Shown here: positions 8,905-16,766 of the stretch, one piece after another
Layout: every line of letters begins with the position of its first letter
Numbering within the stretch: the first letter of the stretch is position 1
Assembly (NCBI GenBank): GCA_910587765.1
Contig: CAJUNR010000006.1
Span: 62,001 to 126,000, forward strand
Source of the DNA: an uncultured Lachnospiraceae bacterium
GTDB taxonomy: Bacteria; Bacillota; Clostridia; Lachnospirales; Lachnospiraceae
Direction: 5' to 3'
DNA length: 64,000 nt
The notes under the pieces: generated by a model
Told to the model about the DNA's origin: nothing
What the model saw: the letters and a program-made list of their open reading frames with translations, nothing else
The model's database searches: none
Made by a program: the position numbers and the translations under genes

Positions 8905-9870
8905 TTATCTTCTATTCTTTTTCTGCGCAATATTGCTCATGGCAACCGCCAGAATAATAATCAGCCCTTTTACCACTGTCTGCTGTGCGCTGCTTAAATT
9001 AGCCAGAATCAGCGCATTGTTGATCATTCCCATGAGGACGGAACCAAAAAGCGCTCCGATCACAGAGCCCGTGCCGCCCGACATGGAAGTGCCGCCGAGC
9101 ACCACCGCCGCAATGACCGACATTTCGTCGCCGTCGCCGTAGGAATAACGTCCGGCCTGAAGCCGTCCTGCGTAGAGGATTCCGGCGAAGGCTGCAAAGG
9201 CGCCGGACAGGATGAACGCGGTCATCTTTACCCTTATGGTATTGATGCCGCTGTACTGTGCGGACATCTCATTGCCGCCGGTTGCCAGGATATGGCGCCC
9301 GAAGGCTGTCTTGTTGAAGAGCGCGAAGCCTGCCACATAAAAGACAAAGGTCCACAGCAGCAGTACGGGAATCCCTGCGATCTCTCCGATGCCGAAAACC
9401 GTACAGAATGTCTGATTGGCAATTGGAACGGCCGCGGTATCGGTGATCCACATGGCGCTTCCTCTGACCACCTGCATCATGCCCATGGTAGCGAGAAAGG
9501 CCGGAAGCCCGAACCTGGTCACGAGTACGCCGTTGACCGCTCCGATGAGGCATCCAAAACAGATCCCGGCGAGTAAAGCCAGCAGAATAGAATTGGTGCT
9601 CTGCAGGATCAGGGAGACAATCATGGCGGTCATGGCCGCCACCGCGCCCACCGTCAGGTCAATCTGCCCGGCTGCCATGACCAGCGTTCCCGCAACGGCC
9701 ATGATCGAAATCATGGTGGTCTGACGCAGGATATTGACAATATTGTTGGGGCTTAAAAATCCTTTGTTTCCCAGCACCACCGCAAATACCAGGAATACCC
9801 CGACAAAGATCAGATACACCATGTATTTGTCCCACTGGATATTTTTCTTAACCGCTTTGCTGGATTGCAT
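8905..9870 (-). CDS. Sugar ABC transporter permease (RbsC family)
   Basis: This membrane subunit of a CUT2-type importer has about 321 residues and 8-10 hydrophobic segments. The RbsC signature blocks are present: AAGQIDLTVGAV, NGVLVTRFGLPAFLATMGMM, FGRHILATGGN and VIAAVVLGGTSMSGGTGSV. The ATG at 9870 is chosen because GAGGAGGAA lies 7 bases before it. An ATG 21 bases further upstream would contain that ribosome site within the gene. The start overlaps the end of the ATPase gene by 23 bases, implying translational coupling. It pairs with the ATPase at 9848-11350 and the binding protein at 11379-12581. Confidence 0.95.
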   Translation of the reverse strand: MQSSKAVKKNIQWDKYMVYLIFVGVFLVFAVVLGNKGFLSPNNIVNILRQTTMISIMAVAGTLVMAAGQIDLTVGAVAAMTAMIVSLILQSTNSILLALLAGICFGCLIGAVNGVLVTRFGLPAFLATMGMMQVVRGSAMWITDTAAVPIANQTFCTVFGIGEIAGIPVLLLWTFVFYVAGFALFNKTAFGRHILATGGNEMSAQYSGINTIRVKMTAFILSGAFAAFAGILYAGRLQAGRYSYGDGDEMSVIAAVVLGGTSMSGGTGSVIGALFGSVLMGMINNALILANLSSAQQTVVKGLIIILAVAMSNIAQKKNRR

Positions 9871-11350
9871 GCTGTAATTCCTCCTCTGCATTTATTTCTT
9901 TTCTTGAAAGACATCCTGTGATCTTCCCATCGAACAGCACGATAATCCGGTCACAGACCGCCATCAGCTCAGTCAGTTCGGAGGATACAAACAACACGCC
10001 CTTCCCGTCATCTGCAAACCTTCGGATCAGATCGATGATTTCCGCCTTTGCTCCGATATCAACGCCTGCGGTCGGCTCATCCAGCATCATGATCTCAGGG
10101 TTCATATTCAGCCATTTGGCGACCACAATTTTCTGCTGGTTGCCGCCGGAAAGAAGATTGATTCTCTTGTGAATTCCGTCGGTCACGACATTCAGCTGAT
10201 CTACGTTGTCCTCCACAATGGCATTGGCCCGCTTCTCGTCCACGAAGATTTTATGTTTCCGGAGACCGGATACCATGGGAAGGATCGCGTTTTCCTTTAC
10301 TGTGTGAATCAGCACCAGTCCCTGCTTTCTCCGGTCCTCCGGAATCAGTGCGAAGCCGGCGCGGATGGCTCCCTGCGTATGCCTGATCGCCGTCTCTTTG
10401 CCGTGGATCTTCACCGTGCCGCCCTGCATGGCCCTTCGTCCGAACAGCGTCTCCAGAATCTCCGTCCGCCCGCTGCCCATCAGTCCGGCAAACCCCAGGA
10501 TCTCTCCGGGCTTCAAGGAAAAAGAGATATCGGAAATCTTGTCGTTGACCTTCAGATGCTCGACGGTCAGCAGATCCTCCGCCCCGGTATCGTAGGAGCG
10601 TTCTACCCAGTTGAATTTATTGCCGGCTCCGTCGCCCAGCATGTATTTAATGATCGAATCCAGATCCATGTGCTCGATCCGGTCCGTGTGGGCGATGATT
10701 CCGTCTCTTAAGATCGTAATCGCGTCCGCGATCTTCAGAATCTCATTCATCCGGTGAGAGATATAGACCATGGAGACGCCCTTGGCTTTTAAGTCCGCAA
10801 TTAATTTGAACAGATGTTCTGTCTCGGAATCCGACAGGGAGGCGGTCGGCTCATCCAGAATCAGAATCCGTGCGTTCTTGGACACCGCCTTGGCAATCTC
10901 CACCATCTGGCTGACGCCGACGCTTAACGTACCGACCACCGTATCCGGTTCCACGTCGATGCCCAGTTCCCCAAGCACTGCCTCCGCCCGCTGGTTCATG
11001 ACGGCCACATCCCGAAATCCATGCGCTGTCACTTCTTCCCCGAGGAAAATATTTTCCGCTACGGTCATGGTGGGAATCAGGGAAAGCTCCTGGAAAATCA
11101 TCGCAATTCCGTTGTGGTTTGCATCGTGAATGCTATGTATATTCACCGGATTCCCGTTGATGAAAATCTCCCCGGCGTCTTTCTGATAGACGCCGGTCAT
11201 AATTTTCATCAATGTGGATTTTCCAGCTCCGTTTCCACCCACAAGCGCATGAACCTCTCCTTTTTTCATGGAGAAATCCACACCTTTTAACACAGGTACT
11301 GCGAAAGATTTTTGAATCCCTTTCATCTCCAATACATATTCGCTCATCAT
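9848..11350 (-). CDS. Sugar ABC transporter ATP-binding protein (RbsA family), intact
   Basis: This is a full-length two-domain CUT2 ATPase of 500 residues. Domain 1 has Walker A GGNGAGKST (a Gly where most relatives have Glu), signature LSVGVSQ and Walker B ILILDEPTAS. Domain 2 has the usual degenerate Walker A region, LSGGNQQK and IMMLDEPTAGVDIGAKAEI. It energises the permease encoded just downstream. It also shows what the damaged homologue at the left edge of the window has lost. The ribosome site (AACAGG) is modest. Either ATG of the initial pair could be used. Confidence 0.95.
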   Translation of the reverse strand: MMSEYVLEMKGIQKSFAVPVLKGVDFSMKKGEVHALVGGNGAGKSTLMKIMTGVYQKDAGEIFINGNPVNIHSIHDANHNGIAMIFQELSLIPTMTVAENIFLGEEVTAHGFRDVAVMNQRAEAVLGELGIDVEPDTVVGTLSVGVSQMVEIAKAVSKNARILILDEPTASLSDSETEHLFKLIADLKAKGVSMVYISHRMNEILKIADAITILRDGIIAHTDRIEHMDLDSIIKYMLGDGAGNKFNWVERSYDTGAEDLLTVEHLKVNDKISDISFSLKPGEILGFAGLMGSGRTEILETLFGRRAMQGGTVKIHGKETAIRHTQGAIRAGFALIPEDRRKQGLVLIHTVKENAILPMVSGLRKHKIFVDEKRANAIVEDNVDQLNVVTDGIHKRINLLSGGNQQKIVVAKWLNMNPEIMMLDEPTAGVDIGAKAEIIDLIRRFADDGKGVLFVSSELTELMAVCDRIIVLFDGKITGCLSRKEINAEEELQHAIQQSG

Positions 11351-11378
11351 TTTTACCTGTTCTTTCTAAAAAATCCCC

Positions 11379-12581
11379 TTAATTGGTCATCGCGTTTTTG
11401 ATTGTGTCAGGAGCTTCTGTGTGGTATACATCCTGATAAGCCTCCAGAAGGTTGGACTGTTCCACGCGCTTTGCGGGAACCGCCACATACGCGGGCGTCT
11501 CCTTGCCGAGCAGCGCATAGGCCGCCAGCGTCGCCTCTGCCACGCCCTGATCATAGGGAAGCTGCGCGCCGAGTCCCAGCACGTTTCCTTCCGCGATTTC
11601 CTTGGCGATATTGTTTCCGAGGTCGATGGTGCTCAAAAGAATATCGTCCCGTCCGGCTGCGCGGAGAGCAGACAGAGCGCCCTCGCAGGGGATATCCCAG
11701 TGGACGAACATGGCCTCGATGTCCGGATTCTGGGTGATCATCGCGTCTGCCACCACATCGCAGCCGTTCTCATCCTGGAATCCCATCTTCGAGATGACTT
11801 CGACGTCCGGATATTTTTCCGCCATCTCTTTCTCAAAGGCTTCCAGACGCTGATTGGTCACAAAGAAGTCCACGTCGTAGTAAATAATGCCGATCTTTCC
11901 TTTGCCGCCCAGGGCTTCTCCGATGAGATCCGCCGCAATCAGTCCGTTGCCGTAGTTATCCGCCGACACGCAGCTCACGTAATTTTCCCCTGCGGTGAAT
12001 CCGGACGGCACATTGTCCATAAAGACGATCTTCGTTCCGCTGTCGGACACTCTCTGATAGGCGTTGGCGGTGGAAGTTGCATCGGTGGGGATGGACACCA
12101 GAACATCCGGCGCCTTTGCCATGATGGTCTCCAGGTCGGACACCTGCTTTTCCGCGGAGAAGTTGGCGTCTGTGATAGCGGTGATCTCGATGCCTAATTT
12201 GGCAAAGGTGTCCTCCAGTCCCTTCTGCTGTGCGGAGGACCAGTCATTTCCGCCGTAATGGAAGCTGATGGCCGCGGTGTAGCCGCCTGCCTGGATCTGC
12301 GCGATCTCCTCGTCGGTCAAAGACAGCTCTGTGGCAAGCACGGCGCTCTCTCCGTTGGGACCGGTGGATTTGATCTCACTGCTTCCGGTATCGGCAGCCG
12401 GCGCAGTTGTCTCGGCGGGCGCCGCTGTATTTTCCTCTGCCACAGGTTCTGTCGGCTCCGCCGTGTCCGCAGCCGGCACGTCATTCTGCACCGGTTCCGT
12501 GCTGTCTCCTCCGCAGCCTGCCAGGCAGAAAACGGCCATTGCGGTAATACATAAGGTTGATAACCATCTCTTTGCTTTCAT
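11379..12581 (-). CDS. Sugar-binding lipoprotein of the RbsB-like importer
   Basis: This extracellular solute-binding protein has 400 residues. A lipoprotein signal peptide with lipobox LAGC puts the anchor Cys at 23. A flexible Ala/Glu/Thr/Pro-rich spacer (about 28-78) follows, then a type I periplasmic-binding fold starting at YTAAISFHY (101). It delivers the cluster's sugar to the permease and ATPase encoded downstream. Its closest relative in the window is the C-terminal half of the LacI-type regulator at 5592-7619. The ribosome site is AGGAGGAAATT. It is the second gene of the leftward operon that starts at 13410. Confidence 0.94.
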   Translation of the reverse strand: MKAKRWLSTLCITAMAVFCLAGCGGDSTEPVQNDVPAADTAEPTEPVAEENTAAPAETTAPAADTGSSEIKSTGPNGESAVLATELSLTDEEIAQIQAGGYTAAISFHYGGNDWSSAQQKGLEDTFAKLGIEITAITDANFSAEKQVSDLETIMAKAPDVLVSIPTDATSTANAYQRVSDSGTKIVFMDNVPSGFTAGENYVSCVSADNYGNGLIAADLIGEALGGKGKIGIIYYDVDFFVTNQRLEAFEKEMAEKYPDVEVISKMGFQDENGCDVVADAMITQNPDIEAMFVHWDIPCEGALSALRAAGRDDILLSTIDLGNNIAKEIAEGNVLGLGAQLPYDQGVAEATLAAYALLGKETPAYVAVPAKRVEQSNLLEAYQDVYHTEAPDTIKNAMTN

Positions 12582-12597
12582 AATTTCCTCCTGTTCT

Positions 12598-13410
12598 CTA
12601 AATCAGTTTTCCTTTTAAATATTCGTAGGACACTCTGCAGGCCTCCGCGGGGTCTCCGGCAAATCCGTCCACCTCCACCAGATAGTCTCCGGTGTATCCC
12701 TGTTCCTTTAAGAATGCCAGAACACCCTGCAGGTCAATGGAGCCCGTGCCCAGAGGCGCGAATCCGTTTTGATCCAGATCCTTCAGATGGACAAAAGAGA
12801 GCCGGTCGTAGTATTTTTTGACAATCGTAAGAGGATCCCCTCCGCCGGCCGCCAGATGAGCCAGGTCCGGACAGATCTTGAGGTCCGTTTTTTCGAACAG
12901 ACGGTCAATCTGCTCCGGATGCTCCGCCATGGAGCCAAGATGGGGGTGATAGCTTGCTTCGATACCGCAGTCCGTAAACACTTTGGAGGCTTCGGCCAGT
13001 CCCTCCGCCAGCAGCTGGTAATCGCCTTCCTGGATTCCCTTTCCCCGGATTGCTCCGCCGCAGAACGCCACGTAGGATACCCCCACCTGCTCCGCCAGCG
13101 TCGCCACCGCCTTCATATGGTGCATCTCATCCTCCAGGGCGTCCTTGTAGATGAAATTTGCGCCGACGCAGACGCTCATCATCCCGGCGTTATATTTTGC
13201 CAGCATATCTTTTAATACCTGAATATCCGCCGCGTATTTAGTGAGATTTCCTTCCAGCACTTCGATATACCGGAAGCCCACATCCGTAATCTGCTTTAAA
13301 ACTGCTTCGTCGTCGCACAGGGTCAGATATCGAATATCCTTGACGCTTGTGACGCCGCCGCCGTCGCCGACCAGCGGGCCAAAGCCGTTTGTCATGTATC
13401 CCAGTTTCAT
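12598..13410 (-). CDS. Sugar phosphate isomerase/epimerase-like TIM-barrel enzyme (xylose-isomerase-like superfamily)
   Basis: This 270-residue TIM-barrel protein is related to IolE/IolI and AP-endonuclease family 2 folds. The expected metal-ligand segments are visible: YHPHLGSM, CPDLAHLAAGG, VHLKDLD and VEVDGFAG. ATG at 13410 is preceded by AAAGGAGGATTTT. It is the first gene of the importer operon, directly behind a consensus promoter and the TTTGCGCAAA operator. With the second TIM barrel and the two Gfo/Idh/MocA enzymes it forms a four-enzyme set. By analogy with levoglucosan catabolism the pair would perform beta-elimination and hydration of a 3-keto sugar. That role is inference. Confidence 0.88.
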   Translation of the reverse strand: MKLGYMTNGFGPLVGDGGGVTSVKDIRYLTLCDDEAVLKQITDVGFRYIEVLEGNLTKYAADIQVLKDMLAKYNAGMMSVCVGANFIYKDALEDEMHHMKAVATLAEQVGVSYVAFCGGAIRGKGIQEGDYQLLAEGLAEASKVFTDCGIEASYHPHLGSMAEHPEQIDRLFEKTDLKICPDLAHLAAGGGDPLTIVKKYYDRLSFVHLKDLDQNGFAPLGTGSIDLQGVLAFLKEQGYTGDYLVEVDGFAGDPAEACRVSYEYLKGKLI

Positions 13411-13438
13411 AAAATCCTCCTTTTTCTTTGTTTTTATA

Positions 13439-13493
13439 AATTTGCGCAAATTATTTATGAGCCAACTATAATCCATCCCGGCTATCCTGTCAA
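13439..13493 (-). promoter_or_regulatory. Promoter and operator of the leftward importer operon
   Basis: Read leftward, TTGACA (13488-13493) and TATAGT (13465-13470) are separated by exactly 17 bases. The perfect 14 bp palindrome AATTTGCGCAAATT (13439-13452) lies about 6-20 bases after the predicted start of transcription. That is a typical repressor roadblock position. Confidence 0.82.
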
Positions 13494-13593
13494 TATTTCG
13501 ATGAAATTTTTTTCAGATTTATGCATATTGTACATTTTTTGGTGAAATATTTGTAAAATATGACTAATACGCGTTCGGAATATAACGATTTTA

Positions 13594-13661
13594 AGAAAAA
13601 ACGTTTTTCTGTTGACATTTATTCGCTCATAAGCTATACTTTTTAATATAAATTTGCGCAA
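13594..13661 (+). promoter_or_regulatory. Promoter, operator and cre-like site of the rightward catabolic operon
   Basis: TTGACA (13612-13617) and TATACT (13635-13640) have a 17-base spacer. TTTGCGCAA (13653-13661) lies about 7 bases after the predicted transcript start, mirroring the leftward promoter. Just upstream of the -35, AGAAAAA-ACG-TTTTTCT (13594-13610) resembles a CcpA cre box or a second LacI-type site. Confidence 0.78.
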
Positions 13662-13695
13662 TTATAGAAAAATACAAAGAAAAGGAGACTACATA

Positions 13696-14610
13696 ATGAA
13701 ACTGGGTTTTGTATCTGCGATTTTAGACAACCGGTCTTTGGAAGAGGTCATCGATACCGCTGCTTCCATAGGATATGAGTGCGTAGAGGTTGCCTGCTGG
13801 CCGGTGGAGAAGGCTTCCAGAAGATACGCGGGCGTGACGCATATCAATATTGAAGAACTGGATGAAGCGAAGATCCGGCACATCCACGACTACTGCGAAC
13901 GGAAAGGGGTCGCAATCTCCGCCCTCGCCTATTATCCGAACGTACTGACCGAAGACCGGGCGGAGCAGGACCGCATCCGCAGGCACCTGATCGCCATGAT
14001 CGAAGCCGCACCAAAGCTTGAGGTGGATACGATTACTACGTTTATCGGCAGAGCGCAGCATAAGACGGTGGAGGAAAATCTGGAACTAATGCAGGAAATC
14101 TGGAAACCGATCCTGCAGGCCGCGGAAGAAAAGAAAGTAAAGATTGCGATCGAGAACTGCCCGATGCTCTTTGACAACGGGCAGTGGCCGGGCGGACAGA
14201 ACCTGATGACCACGCCTGCCATCTGGCGGAAGGTCTTCTCCCTGCTTCCCAGCGATTATCTGGGCCTGAACTACGATCCGTCCCATTTTATCTGGCAGCA
14301 GATGGACTATATCGCGCCTCTGTATGAATTTAAGGACAAGATTTTCCATGTTCATTATAAGGATATCAAGCTCTATCCCGACCGGCTCCGCGACGTGGGG
14401 ATTATGGCGTACCCGCTTCAGTATATGTCGCCGAAGCTTCCGGGACTCGGAGATGTGGACTGGGGAAAATATGTCTCTGCGCTCAACGAGATCGCCTATG
14501 ACGGATATAGCTGCATTGAGATCGAAGACAAGGCTTTCGAGGGGACGCCGGAGCGGGTGCTGGACTCCCTGAAGCTCTCGTACCGCTACATGCGCCAGTT
14601 TGTAATTTGA
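13696..14610 (+). CDS. Sugar phosphate isomerase/epimerase-like TIM-barrel enzyme, second of two
   Basis: This 304-residue member of the xylose-isomerase-like TIM-barrel superfamily is only distantly related to the one at 12598-13410. Probable metal-binding or catalytic residues lie in AIENCPM, NYDPSHFIWQ, HVHYKDIK and IEIEDKAF. Residues near 60-70 (RRYAGVTHIN) are an insertion I remember from enzymes near Gfo/Idh/MocA sugar dehydrogenases. ATG at 13696 follows AAAGGAG. It is followed 33 bases later by the second oxidoreductase, so the two form a unit controlled by the operator at 13653. The proposed role is elimination or hydration of a 3-keto sugar. Confidence 0.88.
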   Translation: MKLGFVSAILDNRSLEEVIDTAASIGYECVEVACWPVEKASRRYAGVTHINIEELDEAKIRHIHDYCERKGVAISALAYYPNVLTEDRAEQDRIRRHLIAMIEAAPKLEVDTITTFIGRAQHKTVEENLELMQEIWKPILQAAEEKKVKIAIENCPMLFDNGQWPGGQNLMTTPAIWRKVFSLLPSDYLGLNYDPSHFIWQQMDYIAPLYEFKDKIFHVHYKDIKLYPDRLRDVGIMAYPLQYMSPKLPGLGDVDWGKYVSALNEIAYDGYSCIEIEDKAFEGTPERVLDSLKLSYRYMRQFVI

Positions 14611-14643
14611 TTAAATAAAAAGAAGAAGGAGGAATTGAAAATC

Positions 14644-15816
14644 ATGAAAGAGATGAAAGTTGGTATGATCGGAGCGGGATTTATGGCAAAGGCACACGCC
14701 ATCGCCTACGCGGGGATGCCGATGTTTTTCTGGCCGGCGCCTGTCATTCCCGTAAAACAGACGATTGTCGACATTAAGGAAGAGACGGCGAGAGAGTCAG
14801 CCAAAAGACTGGGCTTTGCGTCCTACGAGACCGACTGGCGCAGGATGATCGAGGACCCGCAGATCGACATCGTGGACATCTGTACGCCGAACAATGTGCA
14901 CGCGGAGATTGCGATTGCCGCCGCAAAAGCGGGCAAGCACATTCTCTGCGAAAAGCCCATGGCGCTCACGTCGCAGCAGGCAGAGGAGATGTACCTGGCG
15001 GCGAAGGAGAACAAGATCACGACCATGGTCGCCTTTAACTACCGCCGTACGCCGGCGGTCCAGCTGGCGAAAAAATACATTGAAGAGGGCGCTCTTGGAC
15101 AGCTTCTGGATTTTCACGGCACCTATCTGCAGGACTGGTCCGCCGATCCGGATTCTCCGCTCTCCTGGCGTTTCCAGAAAAGCATCTGCGGAAGCGGCGC
15201 GCTGGGGGATATCGGAACGCATATCGTTGACATGCTGCGCCATCTGGTGGGAGAGTTTGCGTCGGTGAATGCCAGAACGGCGACCTATATTCCGGAACGT
15301 CCCGTCCAGTCCGGGCTGACGGACAGCCTGGGCAACGTGAAGGGACAGGGGGATACGCCCAGAAAGCCGGTGGACGTGGACGACCACTGCTGCTTTATGG
15401 TACAGTGCAAAAACGGCGTCTTCGGAACGATCGAAGCCACCAGAAACGCATGGGGCCGCAACAACTATATTACCTTCGAGATTCACGGCACCGAGGGCTC
15501 GCTGTTCTTTAACTATGAGCGCCGGGATGAGCTGCAGGTCTGCTTTGCCAAAGACGGCGACGATCGCCGCGGCTTCCGTACGGTCTATACGGGCCCCACG
15601 CATCCCTACGGGAATCAACTGTGGCCGATTCCGGCTCTGGGGATCGGGTATACGGAGACCAAGATGATCGAGGTCTATGAATTTTTGAAAGGCGTCGCCG
15701 ACGGCACGCCGACGGAACCGGACTTCCGTGACGGATACATCACGGAGCTGATCTCCGATGCGGTTCTGGAGTCCGCCAGAACCCGTACCTGGACGGATGT
15801 AAAGACGGTTGACTGA
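14644..15816 (+). CDS. Gfo/Idh/MocA oxidoreductase, levoglucosan-dehydrogenase-like
   Basis: This NAD(P)-dependent sugar dehydrogenase of about 390 residues has the Rossmann motif GMIGAGFMAKAH, catalytic ILCEKPM, NYRRTPAVQLAKKYIEEG, and a WSADPDSPLSWRFQK block leading to GALGDIGTHIVD. The blocks AYAGMPMFFWPAP and IPERPVQSG agree with my memory of levoglucosan dehydrogenase (LgdA); this was not checked by alignment. It is paralogous to the protein at 7708-8883 but the two are well diverged. ATG at 14644 is 11 bases after AAGGAGG. A TTG at 14635 is too close to it, and another ATG at 14653 is further away. It is the second gene of the rightward operon and ends at a strong terminator. Confidence 0.92.
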   Translation: MKEMKVGMIGAGFMAKAHAIAYAGMPMFFWPAPVIPVKQTIVDIKEETARESAKRLGFASYETDWRRMIEDPQIDIVDICTPNNVHAEIAIAAAKAGKHILCEKPMALTSQQAEEMYLAAKENKITTMVAFNYRRTPAVQLAKKYIEEGALGQLLDFHGTYLQDWSADPDSPLSWRFQKSICGSGALGDIGTHIVDMLRHLVGEFASVNARTATYIPERPVQSGLTDSLGNVKGQGDTPRKPVDVDDHCCFMVQCKNGVFGTIEATRNAWGRNNYITFEIHGTEGSLFFNYERRDELQVCFAKDGDDRRGFRTVYTGPTHPYGNQLWPIPALGIGYTETKMIEVYEFLKGVADGTPTEPDFRDGYITELISDAVLESARTRTWTDVKTVD

Positions 15817-15826
15817 TGGAATCCGG

Positions 15827-15866
15827 GGAGGGCTGTCTATCTCCCGACAGACAGCCCTCCCTTTCT
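15827..15866. terminator. Strong terminator after the rightward catabolic operon
   Basis: GGAGGGCTGTCT (15827-15838) and AGACAGCCCTCC (15849-15860) form a 12 bp stem with a 10-base loop, followed by CTTTCTTCTTTC. It can also stop the convergent glyoxalase transcript. Confidence 0.85.
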
Positions 15867-15900
15867 TCTTTCAGTCACGAAATTCTCTTTCCGCCCTCTT

Positions 15901-16272
15901 TCATCGCCTGTCCGGTATGATTTCCAGCCAGTATCCGTCGGGGTCCTGGATAAAATAGATCCCCATAGCCGGGTTTTCAAAGCAGATACATCCCATCTCT
16001 TTATGGAGCGCATGCGCCGCTTCATAATCGTCTGTCCGAAAGGCCAGATGAAACTCGCAGTCTCCCAGATTGTACGGCCGGTCCATCTCCCGCAGCCATG
16101 TCAGTTCCAGTTCAAAATCGCTCTCCTCATTTTTCAGATAGACAATGATAAAAGACCCGTCCTCTGCCGTCTTCCGCCTGCACTCTTTCAGACCGAGCGC
16201 TTTCCCGTAAAAATCAAGGGATTTTCCAAGATCTGCTACGTTGTAATTTTCGTGGATCATCTGGAATTTCAT
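15901..16272 (-). CDS. Glyoxalase/bleomycin-resistance/dioxygenase fold protein (lactoylglutathione lyase-like)
   Basis: This is a single vicinal-oxygen-chelate domain protein of about 123 residues. It has the family hallmarks NVADLGKSLDFYGKALGL at the N terminus, ELELTW in the middle strand and FIQDPDGYWLEIIP at the C terminus. Metal-ligand positions are plausibly His7 of QMIHENYN, the Glu of ELELT, the His of EFHLAF and the final Glu. The function is probably methylglyoxal or other electrophile detoxification. ATG at 16272 matches the usual N terminus. A GTG at 16287 with AGAGGAAA before it is an alternative start. It appears monocistronic. Confidence 0.88.
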   Translation of the reverse strand: MKFQMIHENYNVADLGKSLDFYGKALGLKECRRKTAEDGSFIIVYLKNEESDFELELTWLREMDRPYNLGDCEFHLAFRTDDYEAAHALHKEMGCICFENPAMGIYFIQDPDGYWLEIIPDRR

Positions 16273-16424
16273 TTTCTTTTTTCTCACTTTCCTCTTAGAT
16301 TTCAGATATGTTTATTTTACCAGATTTGATCGTTCGCAACAATATAATCACAAAAGAATATCTGAAACGAAATATCTGAAAGTTTTATCGCACAAAAGTT
16401 CCTCCTATACGCAGGCATTTTCCC

Positions 16425-16453
16425 TTGAATCTTTCCGCCGGATATGATATATT
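16425..16453 (+). promoter_or_regulatory. Promoter of the antisense antitoxin RNA
   Basis: TTGAAT (16425-16430) and TATATT (16448-16453) are 17 bases apart, giving a start near 16460. No rightward protein frame follows, which fits an RNA gene. Confidence 0.65.
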
Positions 16454-16459
16454 ACAGGC

Positions 16460-16548
16460 ATAAGGAAAGCAACCGCCCACAAAGTGGTTAGCCTCCCGGT
16501 TGGCATAAGCCTACCTGTACCGGCTAAGTAACAAGGTAGGCTTATTTA
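16460..16548 (+). ncRNA. Antisense antitoxin RNA of a type I toxin-antitoxin locus
   Basis: A transcript of roughly 90 bases starting near 16460 would end at the hairpin ATAAGCCTACCT (16505-16516) / AGGTAGGCTTAT (16535-16546), followed by TTATTT. It runs against the toxin gene and covers its 3' end and 3' untranslated region. This is the arrangement of TxpA/RatA and BsrG/SR4 in Bacillus and of several clostridial holin-like toxin loci. The unpaired 5' part contains GTGGTTAGCCTCCCG, an inverted copy of which lies in the toxin leader. Boundaries are inferred from promoter and terminator only. Confidence 0.68.
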
Positions 16549-16641
16549 TTTGCGCTTATTTCTCCTATCAATATAGGTAAGCAATGCTATGAGAAAAGTA
16601 CCGCCTGTAAATAACAGATACAGCACCTCATATGTACTCAT
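16546..16641 (-). CDS. Putative holin-like type I toxin (TxpA/BsrG-like), 31 residues
   Basis: This short gene encodes MSTYE at the N terminus, one hydrophobic segment (about residues 6-24) and a basic tail (DRRNKRK). That is the standard form of the TxpA/BsrG and holin-like toxin family, which damages the membrane when not repressed. GGGAGGTGAT lies 6 bases before the ATG. A consensus promoter is located about 125 bases upstream, giving a long structured leader, and an antisense RNA opposes its 3' end. Family membership comes from the MSTYE start, size and layout. The toxin is probably chromosomal and stably repressed by the RNA. Confidence 0.8.
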   Translation of the reverse strand: MSTYEVLYLLFTGGTFLIALLTYIDRRNKRK

Positions 16642-16723
16642 TCGCATCACCTCCCTCTTCCTGTATTTCCCATGATGGGATCATGCCGGACGGCATCCGC
16701 GGCGATTGCCGCTTTCAGAAAGG

Positions 16724-16738
16724 CGGGAGGCTACCACC
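16724..16738. repeat. Inverted copy of the antitoxin segment 16484-16498 in the toxin mRNA leader
   Basis: CGGGAGGCTACCACC here is the near-complement of GTGGTTAGCCTCCCG at 16484-16498, with one bulged base. In the toxin mRNA these are the 5' leader and 3' untranslated region, so the two ends can pair with each other. Confidence 0.65.
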
Positions 16739-16766
16739 CTGCAACACGGTTGATTCCCTGCGACCT

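Noticed and set aside
7708..15816. Myo-inositol catabolic (iol) operon
   Set aside because: IolE-like and IolG-like folds are present, but the IolC, IolD, IolB and IolJ genes are missing, and the oxidoreductase blocks look more like levoglucosan dehydrogenase.
16460..16548. Riboswitch interpretation of the conserved-looking hairpin region
   Set aside because: No rightward gene follows. The converging toxin gene and separate promoter fit an antisense antitoxin better.
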